A DNA stretch of 64,000 nt from Adiantum capillus-veneris (Eukaryota > Streptophyta > Polypodiopsida > Polypodiales > Pteridaceae): contig CM043955.1 in assembly GCA_014529385.2 (NCBI GenBank), forward strand, positions 153,477,640-153,541,639, read 5' to 3'. Every line of letters starts with the position of its first letter. Within the stretch, counting starts at the first letter, position 1. Under the pieces are notes generated by a model. The model made no database searches. It saw nothing but the letters and a program-made list of their open reading frames with translations, and had not been told where the DNA came from. The position numbers were made by a program, and so were the translations under genes. This document shows, one piece after another, positions 25,101 through 34,208 of the stretch.

Positions 25101-25521
25101 TGTAGTCTTGGAAATGTTGCTTGTGTGGTGTCGCATGGAATGAAGCCCCGGAATCTACTATCCAGGAATTAGACACATTGTCTAATGAGAGAATTAGAGC
25201 ATCTTGCTCTACTTTACCTGCCACATTGGCCTCCGATGTTGGCTTGTTGTCTTGAGACTCTGTCTCCTTCTTCTTCTTGGACCAGCAATCCTTCTTGACG
25301 TGGCCCTTCTTGCCGCAGTTCCAACATTCAAGAACTGACTTTGTGCGTGACTTGCTCCGCCTTGAGCGATCACGACCCTTTTGGTTTTTGAACCTCTCCT
25401 TAACACTAGGTTGGTAATCTAACAGGACATAAAAGTGTCCTTTCAGGGTTTTGAAAAAAACCTCCAAAACCATAGTAGATCCACTCATTTTGTAAAATCC
25501 TTTCATGAGGTTATAGTCCAA
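22145..25521 (-). pseudogene. copia Pol region: protease, integrase, RT, RNase H
   Basis: The first frame (25521-23713) has basic linker KGRDRSRRSKSR, a zinc knuckle CWNCGKKGHVKKDC (about 25325), protease WIVDSGASFHA, a GAG-pre-integrase region, an integrase with HSDVWGP, SDNGGEY and NGILERMNRT, and its C-terminal domain. Near 23880 the frame shifts. The second frame (from 23866) carries the RT, with YVDDML near 23100. A TAA at 23036-23038 interrupts it, then the same frame resumes at 23026 with the rest of RT and RNase H (DADMAGD, TEAEYVA, DSQSAIHLAKN) to the natural stop at 22145. One frameshift and one stop thus break an otherwise intact pol. Confidence 0.93.
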
Positions 25522-26746
25522 GGCCTACTACACATAGAAAAAAAAACAAACTTATAAAATTTCTCATCTTTTGGTCACACCAAGCCTCCAAAGTTGATGG
25601 ATCAATACATTTTCATCAAAAAAGTCATTTCTTATGTTTTGTTGCATAAAAATAAGATTAGGGATTTTTGCAGGACTTGAGATAAATTCCCTAGTTAACA
25701 TCAATGGGTTGGTGATCAAAACATATGATTGCTTCTCACTCAGTATCTTTTGTTTTGCCAAAAGAAATAGGTACAAAAAAGTTGAATTTTTACCATTCAG
25801 CAAACCTATCATCAAAGTTTCTATAGCCACGCTCAACACAAATAATATATGCATGTTTTCTTAGTTCCCTATTGTCCTTTAGGTTCATAAGGAGCCATGG
25901 AGCATGTCAAAAGAATAATACATCTCTTACCAAGGGGAATCTTGGGGACAAAGATGAAGTGCTAAATACAGCAAACATGAGAAAACTGGGTTCAACATTA
26001 TGAGTTGTAGAATCCCATAAAAAATATTCAATATCTAGCCAAATTTGATCCTTATGACTAGATATGGTTACTACCTACAAAATGCATGTAGTTGTCACAA
26101 GAAACCAACAATATTGAAAAAGCTATACTTGATATACTAGAATGTTTCATTTTCTTCTATAATTGAAAAAATCAACCATCGTTGTCTACTATGCAAAATA
26201 GGGTATTAGGTGCCCCAAAACTCAAGGACTATTAGCTTTATGTTACAATATGCGACATAGAGAATCAAAACTGCATTTGGATATCATGAAAGCCACCAAA
26301 AAGATCATAGAAGAGCTAAAATTGGCTAAAAAACAGGATTTGACAATTTTTGTAATTTGGTCATAACTTACAACTTTAACATTTATTTCTCCCTAGAAGC
26401 ATCGGGACATGTTGAGGACTCTAAAGATAGTTCTCTAGCATTATAGACCTCACAAACATGAATTCTAGAGTGGTATAGTTGCAAAAAGTTGAAAAAAAGC
26501 CAAAAACAGGACCCGTTTTTTCATTCAGTTTAGGTTGTGAAATGTTGTGCAAGGACAAGGTTAAAGATGGGATTGATATTCCAAAAAAATTTCGAGTTTT
26601 TTTCAGCTCATGAGACAAATTTCTAGATAGATAGCACCTCAACATCCATTTTGAAACTCTTGACATAATTCAAGGAAAATGGTCACTTAACAGGACATAA
26701 AAGTGTCCTAGGACATAAAAGTGTCCCATTACCAACATAGTGTTAA
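25400..26746. mobile_element. 1.34 kb DNA element with TTAA duplication, inserted in copia gag
   Basis: The element (25404-26742) is flanked by TTAA at 25400-25403 and 26743-26746. Terminal inverted repeats are CACTAGGTTGGTAAT and, inverted, CACTATGTTGGTAAT (one mismatch). Next to each end are copies of AGGACATAAAAGTGTCC, itself nearly palindromic: one at the left, two at the right. Removing the element and one TTAA restores an uninterrupted gag frame, which confirms the boundaries. The interior has only short frames (96 and 81 codons) with no recognisable transposase, so it looks non-autonomous. A TTAA duplication suggests a piggyBac-like or Kolobok-like mobiliser. A TA duplication (Tc1/mariner-like) cannot be excluded because TTAA is symmetrical. 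Confidence 0.88.
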
Positions 26747-27377
26747 GCCTTCCTCTTGTTTCCACTGATAGTGCAGCACTTGATGATTCTCCTGTGCTTC
26801 TCCTTCGCATTTACTCGCTTAGGAGAACACCCACAACATCATCAAACTTAAGAGTATTTGTGCTAGAGATAGAATTACTTACAGCCATCACAAGGCTGTC
26901 CCAACTATCCGGTAGAGATGATAGTATAAGGAGAGCTCGCACTTCGTCATTGAAACTGATTTTCACTGATCGAAGTTGACTTATGTTTGTGTTAAAGTCA
27001 TTTAGGTGTTCTGCAACTGAACCATTCTCTGCCATCTTTAGATTGAACAAGCGCTTCATAAGAAATACCTTATTGGATGCCGATGGTTTCTCGTAGAAGT
27101 CATCAAGTGACTTCATCAAGTCCTCCGTGGTCTTCATCTCCGAAACATTGAAGGCCACCGTTGACGCCAAGCTTAACCGGATTGTTCCCAGTGCCTTTCG
27201 ATCAAGGACAATCCATGCTTCATCTGCCATTGTTGCGGGCTTCTTTGCAAGACCGCCTAGTGGCAAATAGAGGTCCTTCTGGTAGAGATAGTCTTCAATC
27301 TGCATCTTCCAATGTTGGTAGTTTTTGCCGTTGAACTTCTCAATCTTGAGCTTCCCTTCCTCCGCCATAACTCCCAC
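26747..27377 (-). pseudogene. copia gag (UBN2-type), N-terminal part
   Basis: From the minus-strand start near 27377 the protein reads KLKIEKFNGKNYQHWKMQIEDYL, then WIVLDRKALGTIRLSL, LMKRLFNLKMAENGSV, LPDSWDSLVMAVSN. These are the usual landmarks of the copia capsid (gag-polypeptide/UBN2). A TAA ends the open part at 26811. The same frame then continues through a basic ETRGR region to the DNA-element insertion at 26746 and resumes beyond it. Both the stop and the insertion prevent a full Gag. Confidence 0.9.
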
Positions 27378-27427
27378 TCAATTCAAGGAATCCTTTCCTT
27401 GAGATAATTTAGCTACGAGCAAACCTT

Positions 27428-27439
27428 GCTCTGATACCA
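27428..27439 (-). promoter_or_regulatory. primer-binding site, initiator Met tRNA
   Basis: On the minus strand TGGTATCAGAGC, the full 12-base match to the 3' end of initiator Met tRNA used by plant copia elements, two bases inside the 5' LTR. Confidence 0.95.
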
Positions 27440-27441
27440 GT

Positions 27442-28225
27442 TGTTAGGAAATAAGACGTAGCTAAATAGATAATTGAGTAGATTACTTAATGGAGAGAGA
27501 CCAATTTATATACACGAGATTATAGAGTAGAGAGAGAGAGAGAGAGAGTACACACGATATACGTGGTTCACCCAATGTGGGCTACGTCCACGGGAAAGCA
27601 GCCACTCAATGGCTTTAGTACTTCAAAACAAGAAGTAGTTTACAAAGGGATTATACCCTTAATGGAGCTCCCGCTTTGCTTCACTCTCACTACCTCACAC
27701 TCACCTTGTTGCATCAACTTCACACTATGAAATGTGTGTAGAAATGGCCTCCTTTTATAGGCCAAAAGGGCTGTCCTCTCTTATGAGAGACAGCCATGTG
27801 TAGCCGCCCTTGTGCGAATAAGTCCAAATCGGACCCTCCAATCCGCCCATGTGTGGTCGCCCTTGAGAAGACAAGTCCGCTTTTGAATTCGGCCACCGGC
27901 CACCGGCCATTGACTTCCGACCACCGGCCATTGGCCATTGACTACCGGCCACCGGCCAACCGACCGGTTGTTTTCCGACCACTTTCCGGCCGCCGGCCGG
28001 CCATAATATTCCGGCAAAAAAGAATATTTCGGCGAAAAAAAAAGTCTCAGGGGCCGCCGCCCCCGAGGCCTTTAAAGTTGCCCCTGATTCTTGTCCGTGA
28101 AAATTTTGGTTTCCGGTGAGTGATTTTTCTTCACACACGATGGCTTCTCCTCATAATGGGGGCCTTACAAATGTGCGCTTTTACCACAGAAAATTACAAG
28201 GGTAAATCAGGCTCCATACTTAACA
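27442..28225 (-). repeat. 5' LTR, 784 bp
   Basis: Same ends as the 652 bp LTR. It carries an extra segment at about 27960-28135 that includes GGCCGCCGCCCCCGAGGCC. The CCGGCCA minisatellite is also present but with fewer units. Confidence 0.95.
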
Positions 28226-28230
28226 GGGCA
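28226..28230 (+). repeat. target site duplication GGGCA (right copy)
   Basis: A perfect partner of 21428-21432. Gene A coding resumes immediately after it. Confidence 0.95.
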
Positions 28231-28697
28231 TGCACAACGGGGACCGGTACTGTTGTAAGGTTGGAGCTTCAGGTATTGGAATGCGCTATTTGAAATCCCG
28301 CACCTCCTTGTACATACGATTTCACTATGATCGTTGGATGTGCAAGCTTGGAGTGTGGACTCCCTTACAGAGTGTAGACGGTGCTATCACAAGCTTTGAC
28401 ATTGCAGTGAAGATGCCCAACGATGCTTTGGAGGTAGTCCAAGTGAGCAAGCATTGGACTCTCAGTAATGTTCGAGAACATTTGGTTATTATGGGTTTTG
28501 AGGCCCTTCAACAAGCACAATTTCGTTTACAAGGTCACAAGGTGAGAATACTTCCACCACATTTTGAATACATCATGGTTTGTCGATCATTAGATTCTTA
28601 TTGTAATGAATGTCCGCAGATTGGGAAGAGAATGGAAGACAAATTGAAGGTCGAGGAGGACTGGGGGATAGATGGAACTATGCTATCGATCTTATAA
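28231..28697 (+). CDS. gene A, 3' part
   Basis: Counting one target duplication, the frame of exon 2 continues exactly across the insertion into this 155-codon segment (CCKVGASGIGMRYLKSR to EEDWGIDGTMLSIL) and ends at the TAA at 28695. No domain is recognised. The exact frame continuity shows that gene A was intact when the copia element landed. The stop is followed after 45 bases by a stable stem-loop. Gene B begins only 246 bp downstream on the same strand. Confidence 0.65.
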
Positions 28698-28742
28698 CTT
28701 TGTAACTCTTGCAATTTTCATATTGATCCCCGCTGTAATCAA

Positions 28743-28766
28743 CATGATTTTCTTCGGAAAATCATG
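28743..28766 (+). terminator. stem-loop with TTCG loop after gene A
   Basis: CATGATTTTC, TTCG, GAAAATCATG: a perfect 10 bp stem closed by C(TTCG)G, which in RNA is the very stable cUUCGg tetraloop. Its position, 45 bases after the stop codon, fits a 3'-end or mRNA-stability element. That role is inferred. Confidence 0.5.
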
Positions 28767-28853
28767 CCTTTGATTATAATTTTTTGCATTGGGATGAGAA
28801 ATCATTTTTTGGTGAAAGTGTCTTTTTTTTTATGTTTTAAAAAAAGGGTCCAT

Positions 28854-28860
28854 TATAAAA
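28854..28860 (+). promoter_or_regulatory. TATA box of gene B
   Basis: CATTATAAAAGGGGGG: a textbook TATAAAA, 83 bases before the ATG of gene B. This implies a leader of about 55 bases. Confidence 0.6.
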
Positions 28861-28942
28861 GGGGGGCCACCTAACTCATTCACTATTTTCACTTTTGCAA
28901 CTCTTGAGCTCCTCCACTCTCTATCCACACCCCAGGTTAGAC

Positions 28943-30520
28943 ATGGATGCTGCCACATCCTCTGCATCTGCACCCACATCCACCCCTTTGTCACGCTTCA
29001 TCCTCTTCATCGAGGACACCAAATAAAAAGAGAAGTTGGACCTCCACACCTTTTTTACTCGTCTCCCTGACCTTGACGCCACAGTTGCCCTTCACATGGA
29101 TGCATTTGAGGAGATTTCTGCGTTCATGGAGGAGCACATCATAAAATATTCTGTATCTATCCCCCCACATGCTGGGATCTGGGTGCCTTGCGATCTTTTG
29201 CGCTATATACACAAAGGTGATCGCCCATTCTCCAAGCGGTTGCAACGATTCCAAGAAATTGCAACCGATGCAGGCCATTACTTGGACGAGCAAGCCCCTG
29301 GGGTGTCAGCGCTCAAGAAGCGCAAGTTGGGGGTGGAGTACCTTTCTCGGCTCGCAACATTTATCTTCTTGGTGAGCGAGGAACCTGATTTGGAGGAGCT
29401 CCGCTTACCACACCTTCAAGTTGGGTCCTTTATCAAGGACACCAAGGAGCAGTAGGTTATCCCCATGAACCCTGCAGCGGAAGGAAAAGCACACCGGCTC
29501 GAGTACCCTAGGGGTCTTGAGGAAGTGGTTGAGAAATCCATAGTTGCGACTGGCCCTAGTGACACTCCAGTGCCACTACCACTGACGGATGTGGCAATCC
29601 CAGAGGTAGAAATCAGCCGCTTCTCCTCAGTGTTAGTGGATGGGGAGCAGTATGTGTTCCTGCATGATTTGGAAAAAGCATTTGGCCTGTGCATGGATGA
29701 ATGCTTGAGCGTGCTATGCAACAGCAGCAAATGTCCCTTAGACAGTATGCCAGATGCCCTAGAAAGCAAGCTCTTGCCAGATGGGGACTCTGTTGCTGAC
29801 ACTATTGCAGTTGTATGTGCGGAGGTCCTGGCAGCAGAGCAGTTGCACGTGGCTGATGAAGATTTCCAAGCCACCCAAGCCAAGGTTGAGGCTGCTAGGA
29901 TGCCTATGCCATTATGCGATCTCCCATCTGAGGATCCAAAGCTTGTATATGTGGTGCATGGGAGCATTGACTTGGATGCAAAGGGCAACAGGGAGGAGGA
30001 CGACAAGGAGCAGGAGGTAAACTGTATCCTAATTTTCATGTTACTATTTTATCCTTCATTGTCTTTTTTCTTTACCTTCATAGGTTTATGACAGGATGTT
30101 GTGGAGGTTGATGATTTTGCTGCAACGATGAGTGGCAAGCGGATGGGCTTTGGACCTCAAGCTTCCCTTGCGCATTACCTAGGACAACTCCCCCATGGCG
30201 ATGTGGCCATTATCCATAATGAATTTACTCCCCAAGCCCATTTTATGACTTGGTCGTTAAAAGCTTTGAGCAAGTTTTTGTGTTTGAGCACCATTGCTCA
30301 AACTGCGCATCAAGTGTTCCTAGTACGTAGATCCCTTGTATGCACAGCGTTTGGCACTAGCTTTCGTGATAAAGTGCTTGCCCAGATAGGGATACATGCT
30401 TCCATTCGCTCAACTGACCCAAATGCCATAGCGCAGTCCCTCTTGACTGGGGAGTTGCCTTACGCGCAAAATAGGCGCCAGGAAATGCTCAAAAAAATTA
30501 TGAACTTCTCAGATACATGA
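28943..30520 (+). pseudogene. gene B: unknown protein, two in-frame stops
   Basis: The ATG at 28943 opens a frame that runs to 30016 with just two stops, TAA 29024 and TAG 29453. A 78 bp GT-AG intron (30017-30094, GTAAAC..GACAG) joins it in phase to 30095-30520. Without the stops it would be about 500 aa. Visible features are a Ser/Thr/Pro N-terminus, a helical region FEEISAFMEEHIIKY, a segment VDGEQYVFLHDLEKAFGLC, an acidic end to exon 1 (REEDDKEQE) and, in exon 2, FGPQASLAHYLGQLPHGDVA. I recognise no family. A TATA box precedes it and AATAAA follows the stop at 30544-30549. Its 3' flank shares about 45 bases with that of the convergent H3 gene. Whether the stops abolish the product or reflect an unseen intron is open. 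Confidence 0.55.
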
Positions 30521-30543
30521 TGTAAAATCACCATGCTAGAAGG

Positions 30544-30549
30544 AATAAA
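30544..30549 (+). promoter_or_regulatory. polyadenylation signal AATAAA
   Basis: It lies 24 bases past the gene B stop, the usual near-upstream position. Confidence 0.5.
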
Positions 30550-30652
30550 AAATATTTGAAATTGTCTCTCTATATTGCAAATTCTTTTGAATATGATTTG
30601 TCAATCTTGAAAATTGTTTCAATTGGTGATATGAATTGTTTTTTGATTGGTG

Positions 30653-33078
30653 ACTTTGTTATTTCAAGTTCTGTATGTAATTGCAGTCAATTTCAGTATA
30701 TTTGTGCTTTTTAAGTATCCTAGGGGGTAGATTAGCCTATAAGGGGCAAAAAAATGCCTGGCCACAAGGGCGCGCAAATGGCCCATCCATCAGTTTTGGA
30801 TGGGCCATTTGCGCGCCCTTGTGGCCAGGCATTTTTTTGCCCCTTATAAGCCAATCCACCCCCTAGGGTACTTAAAAAGCACAAATATACTACAATGGAT
30901 TGGTTTTGCATCATTCATTTAAATGCACCCTTTTTATGGCAATTCCAGCATATGTTCAGACTCAAGGACACTAGAAAAGCTGAAATCAATTATGAAATGA
31001 ATTTTCCAGTATACTATCACCTGCTTTAGCTCTACCTAGTACACCCCTCCACCAAAAAGTCCAATTGCATTGGACATTTGAAAAATCCAAATTAATGTTG
31101 CATAGACACTTGGTTTCACAATATGTTATTTGTTTTGATATCCTATAAGGAATTCAAAGCTTGAAATGACCAAAAAAAGGTGTCCACAAGGATCCATGTA
31201 AAATATTGATGCAAAACCAATAGGTTTTAGTAAATTTGTGCATTTTAAGTACCCTTGGGGGTAGATAAGCCTAAAAGGGGCAGAAAAAGGCCTGGCCACA
31301 AGGGCGCGCAAATGGCCCATCCATCAGTTTTGGATGGGCTATTTGCGCGCCCTTGTGGCCATGCATTTTTTTCCCCCTTATAGGCCAATCTACACCCTAG
31401 GGTACTTAAAAAGCACAAATATACTACAATGGATTGGTTTTGCATCATTCATTTAAATGCACCCTTTTCATATGGCAATTCCAGCATATGTTCAGACTTA
31501 AGGACACTAGAAAAGCTGAAATCAATTATGAAATGAATTTTCCAGCACACTATGACCTGCTTTAGCTCTACCTAGTACACCCCTCCACCAAAAAGTCCAA
31601 CTACATTGGACATTTGAAAAATCCAAATTAATGTTGCATAGACACTTGGTTTCACAATATGTTATTTGTTTTGATATCCTAAAAGGAATTCAAAGCTTGA
31701 AATGACCAAAAAAAGGTGTCCACAAGGATCCATGTAAAATATTGATGCAAAACCAATAGGTTTTAGTAAATTTGTGCATTTTAAGTACCCTTGGGGGTAG
31801 ATAAGCTTAAAAGGGGTAGAAAAAGGCCTGGCCACAAGGGCGCGCAAATGGCCCATCCATCAGTTTTGGATGGGCTATTTGCGCGCCCTTGTGGCCATGC
31901 ATTTTTTTTCCCCTTATAGGCCAATCTACACCCTAGGGTACTTAAAAAGCACAAATATACTACAATGGATTGGTTTTGCATCATTCATTTAAATGCACCC
32001 TTTTCATATGGCAATTCCAGCATATGTTCAGACTTAAGGACACTAGAAAAGCTGAAATCAATTATGAAATGAATTTTTCAGCACACTATGACCTGCTTTA
32101 GCTCTACCTAGTACACCCCTCCACCAAAAAGTCCAACTACATTGGACATTTGAAAAATCCAAATTAATGTTGTATAGACACTTGGTTTCACAATATGTTA
32201 TTTGTTTTGATATCCTAAAAGGAATTCAAAGCTTGAAATGACCAAAAAAAGGTGTCCACAAGGATCCATGTAAAATATTGATGCAAAACCAATAGGTTTT
32301 AGTAAATTTGTGCATTTTAAGTACCCTTGGGGGTAGATAAGCCTAAAAGGGGCAGAAAAAGGCCTGGCCACAAGGGCGCGCAAATGGCCCATCCATCAGT
32401 TTTGGATGGGCTATTTGCGCGCCCTTGTGGCCAGGCATTTTTTTGCCCCTTATAAGCCAATCTACCCCCTAGGGTACTTAAAAAGCACAAATATACTGCA
32501 ATGGATTGGTTTTGCATCATTCATTTAAATGCACCCTTTTTATGGCAATTCCAGCATATGTTCAGACTCAAGGACACTAGAAAAGCTGAAATCAATTATG
32601 AAATGAATTTTCCATCACACTATCACCTGCTTTAGCTCTACCTAGTACACCCCTCCACCAAAAAGTCCAATTACATTGGACATTTGAAAAATCCAAATTA
32701 ATGTTGCATAGACACTTGGTATCATAATATGTTATTTGTTTTGATATCCTATAAGGAATTCAAAGCTTGAAATGACCAAAAAAAGGTGTCCACAAGGATC
32801 CATGTAAAATATTGATGCAAAACCAATAGGTTTTAGTAAATTTGTGCATTTTAAGTACCCTTGGGGGTAGATAAGCCTACAAGGGGCAGAAAAAGGCCTG
32901 GCCACAAGGGCGCGCAAATGGCCCATCCATCAGTTTTGGATGGGCCATTTGCGCGCCCTTGTGGCCAGGCTTTTTTTGGCCCCTTATAGGATTATCTACC
33001 CCCAAGGGTACTTACAATGCACAAATTTACTGAAATTGACTGCAATTACATACAGAACTTGAAATTACAAAGATAATA
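30653..33078. repeat. palindromic satellite: 5 palindromes, 536 bp period
   Basis: Five long palindromes share the loop CAGTTTTGG, starting at 30791, 31325, 31861, 32397 and 32931 (spacing 534-536). Each arm contains GCCTGGCCACAAGGGCGCGC and extends to about 90 bp in all, including a tract of A on the outside. Four near-identical spacers of about 340 bp separate them. The whole block has mirror-image ends: TTTCAAGTTCTGTATG at the left returns inverted at the right. It lies between the convergent gene B and the H3 gene. The short open frames in it are by-products. Confidence 0.93.
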
Positions 33079-33173
33079 GAGAGAGTAGACACAACTGTTG
33101 ATCATATTGTCATTGGAAAGTCAAATCATTACAAAGATAAGGTTGTGCAATACAAAAAGAGGGATAACTTTGG

Positions 33174-34070
33174 CTAATGCTCGAAGTCTCGTTGCAATCG
33201 ACGTGCAAGTTGCATATCTTTTGGCTGTATTGTCACTCGCTTTGCATGAATGGCGCATAGGTTGGTATCTTCTAACACCGAAATGATGTGGGCCTCTGCA
33301 GCTTCTTGAATAGCCTCTAGCGCTATTGCTTGCATTCTATACTAATTTCCATAGCTTTGAAGCACCTCCTTCACAGTGCGAGCAAAGGGGGCGCGTCGAA
33401 TCAAGAGCTCCATCGTCTTCTGGTAGTGGCGGATTTCTGCAAATGCCCTTGCTATTTTTCGGCGCCGCTGTGGTTGTCTTGGGGGCACTTGCACATTTGC
33501 TGGCAGGCAGCGTTTAGGCTTCTTGAAAAAATTAGACTTGCGCCTATTTACATGCTTAGGGGCTGGTTCTGCAGCCTCTTCTGATTCTTCTTCTTCCCTT
33601 GGTTGCCGATCTTGTCGTGTGAGGAGAGCTCCCAGGCCTTGAGGCAATGTCTTCCCCCCAACGGCCACCTGGTGTGTGCGCGGTATTTTTTCTCACAGCC
33701 ATTGTGGCTCACTCTCTGATTCGGTGTCTGTATGAACCACCCGAGTCCTGGATGGTCCTGCTTGTGATTGGGGGCGCGACGGCTGCTCCCTATCGGACTC
33801 TGATGTTTCCTGGCCCTCTGCTTCTCTCCAGCGCTGGGCACGTTGCTTCATTCTCTTTCTAGGTGTTATATCTTGAGGAGGTGGAGATTCAACAGTCCTT
33901 GATGACTCTCGTGCCCTACCACCATGCCCACTACCAAAAGAGTTCCTAGAACGGCCGGGTGTTCGTGGCCGTTTTCTTGTGCCTTTAAGCCATGACGGCT
34001 TCTCACATCCTTGGAGGGTGTTTTTGTTGGCAGGCGGATGCTCTTTCGCGGTTTGTTTTGTGCGCGCCAT
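33174..34070 (-). pseudogene. divergent histone H3 variant, long N-terminal tail, two in-frame stops
   Basis: One minus-strand frame of 298 codons. It begins MARTKQTAKEH: residues 1-7 after Met equal the canonical H3 tail, including K4, then diverge. A tail of about 205 residues rich in R, K, S, E and P follows. Then comes a complete H3 fold: [69 protein letters not shown] and [16 protein letters not shown]. Loop 1 has the canonical H3 length, not the longer loop of plant CENH3. Stops are TGA at codon 126 (33693-33695) and TAG at codon 243 (33342-33344, in loop 1). GTGAGA near the first stop could be a splice donor, but the second has no such excuse, so the copy is probably broken. A TATA box lies 58 bases upstream. 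Nucleosome function is inferred from the fold. Confidence 0.88.
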
Positions 34071-34127
34071 TTTGTTGGTAAGCGCTCACCTGTTCTTAAG
34101 AAATGAGTGATTTATGAGAGCATGCAA

Positions 34128-34135
34128 TATTTATA
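34128..34135 (-). promoter_or_regulatory. TATA box of the H3-like gene
   Basis: On the minus strand TATAAATA, 58 bases before the ATG, with a GGGCCC-rich inverted repeat just upstream. Confidence 0.55.
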
Positions 34136-34208
34136 AGGGCCCATTTAAAAAGGGCCCTGTTCACACTAATTTTTTTAAAAGAAGTATTATTTTTTAATAA
34201 ACATGTCG

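Larger units (their letters stand above)
21433..28225 (-). mobile_element. complete Ty1/copia LTR retrotransposon inserted in gene A
   Basis: 6,793 bp with TGTTAGG...CTTAACA ends, two LTRs, a perfect initiator-Met primer site, gag, pol, a purine tract and 5 bp target duplications. It lies on the minus strand, so the right LTR is the 5' LTR. The LTRs differ at only about ten positions over the first ~470 aligned bases by eye, which points to a fairly recent insertion. It is nevertheless inactive: a DNA element sits in gag, gag has a stop, and pol has a frameshift and a stop. Confidence 0.97.

Noticed and set aside
30700-33010. Regularly spaced repeats resembling a CRISPR array
   Set aside because: The units are 536 bp with near-identical spacers, in a eukaryotic setting. 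It is a palindromic satellite.
33174-34070. Calling the H3 gene CENH3
   Set aside because: Loop 1 has canonical length and the [11 protein letters not shown] stretch is H3-like. Nearness to a higher-order satellite is suggestive but not evidence of centromere identity.
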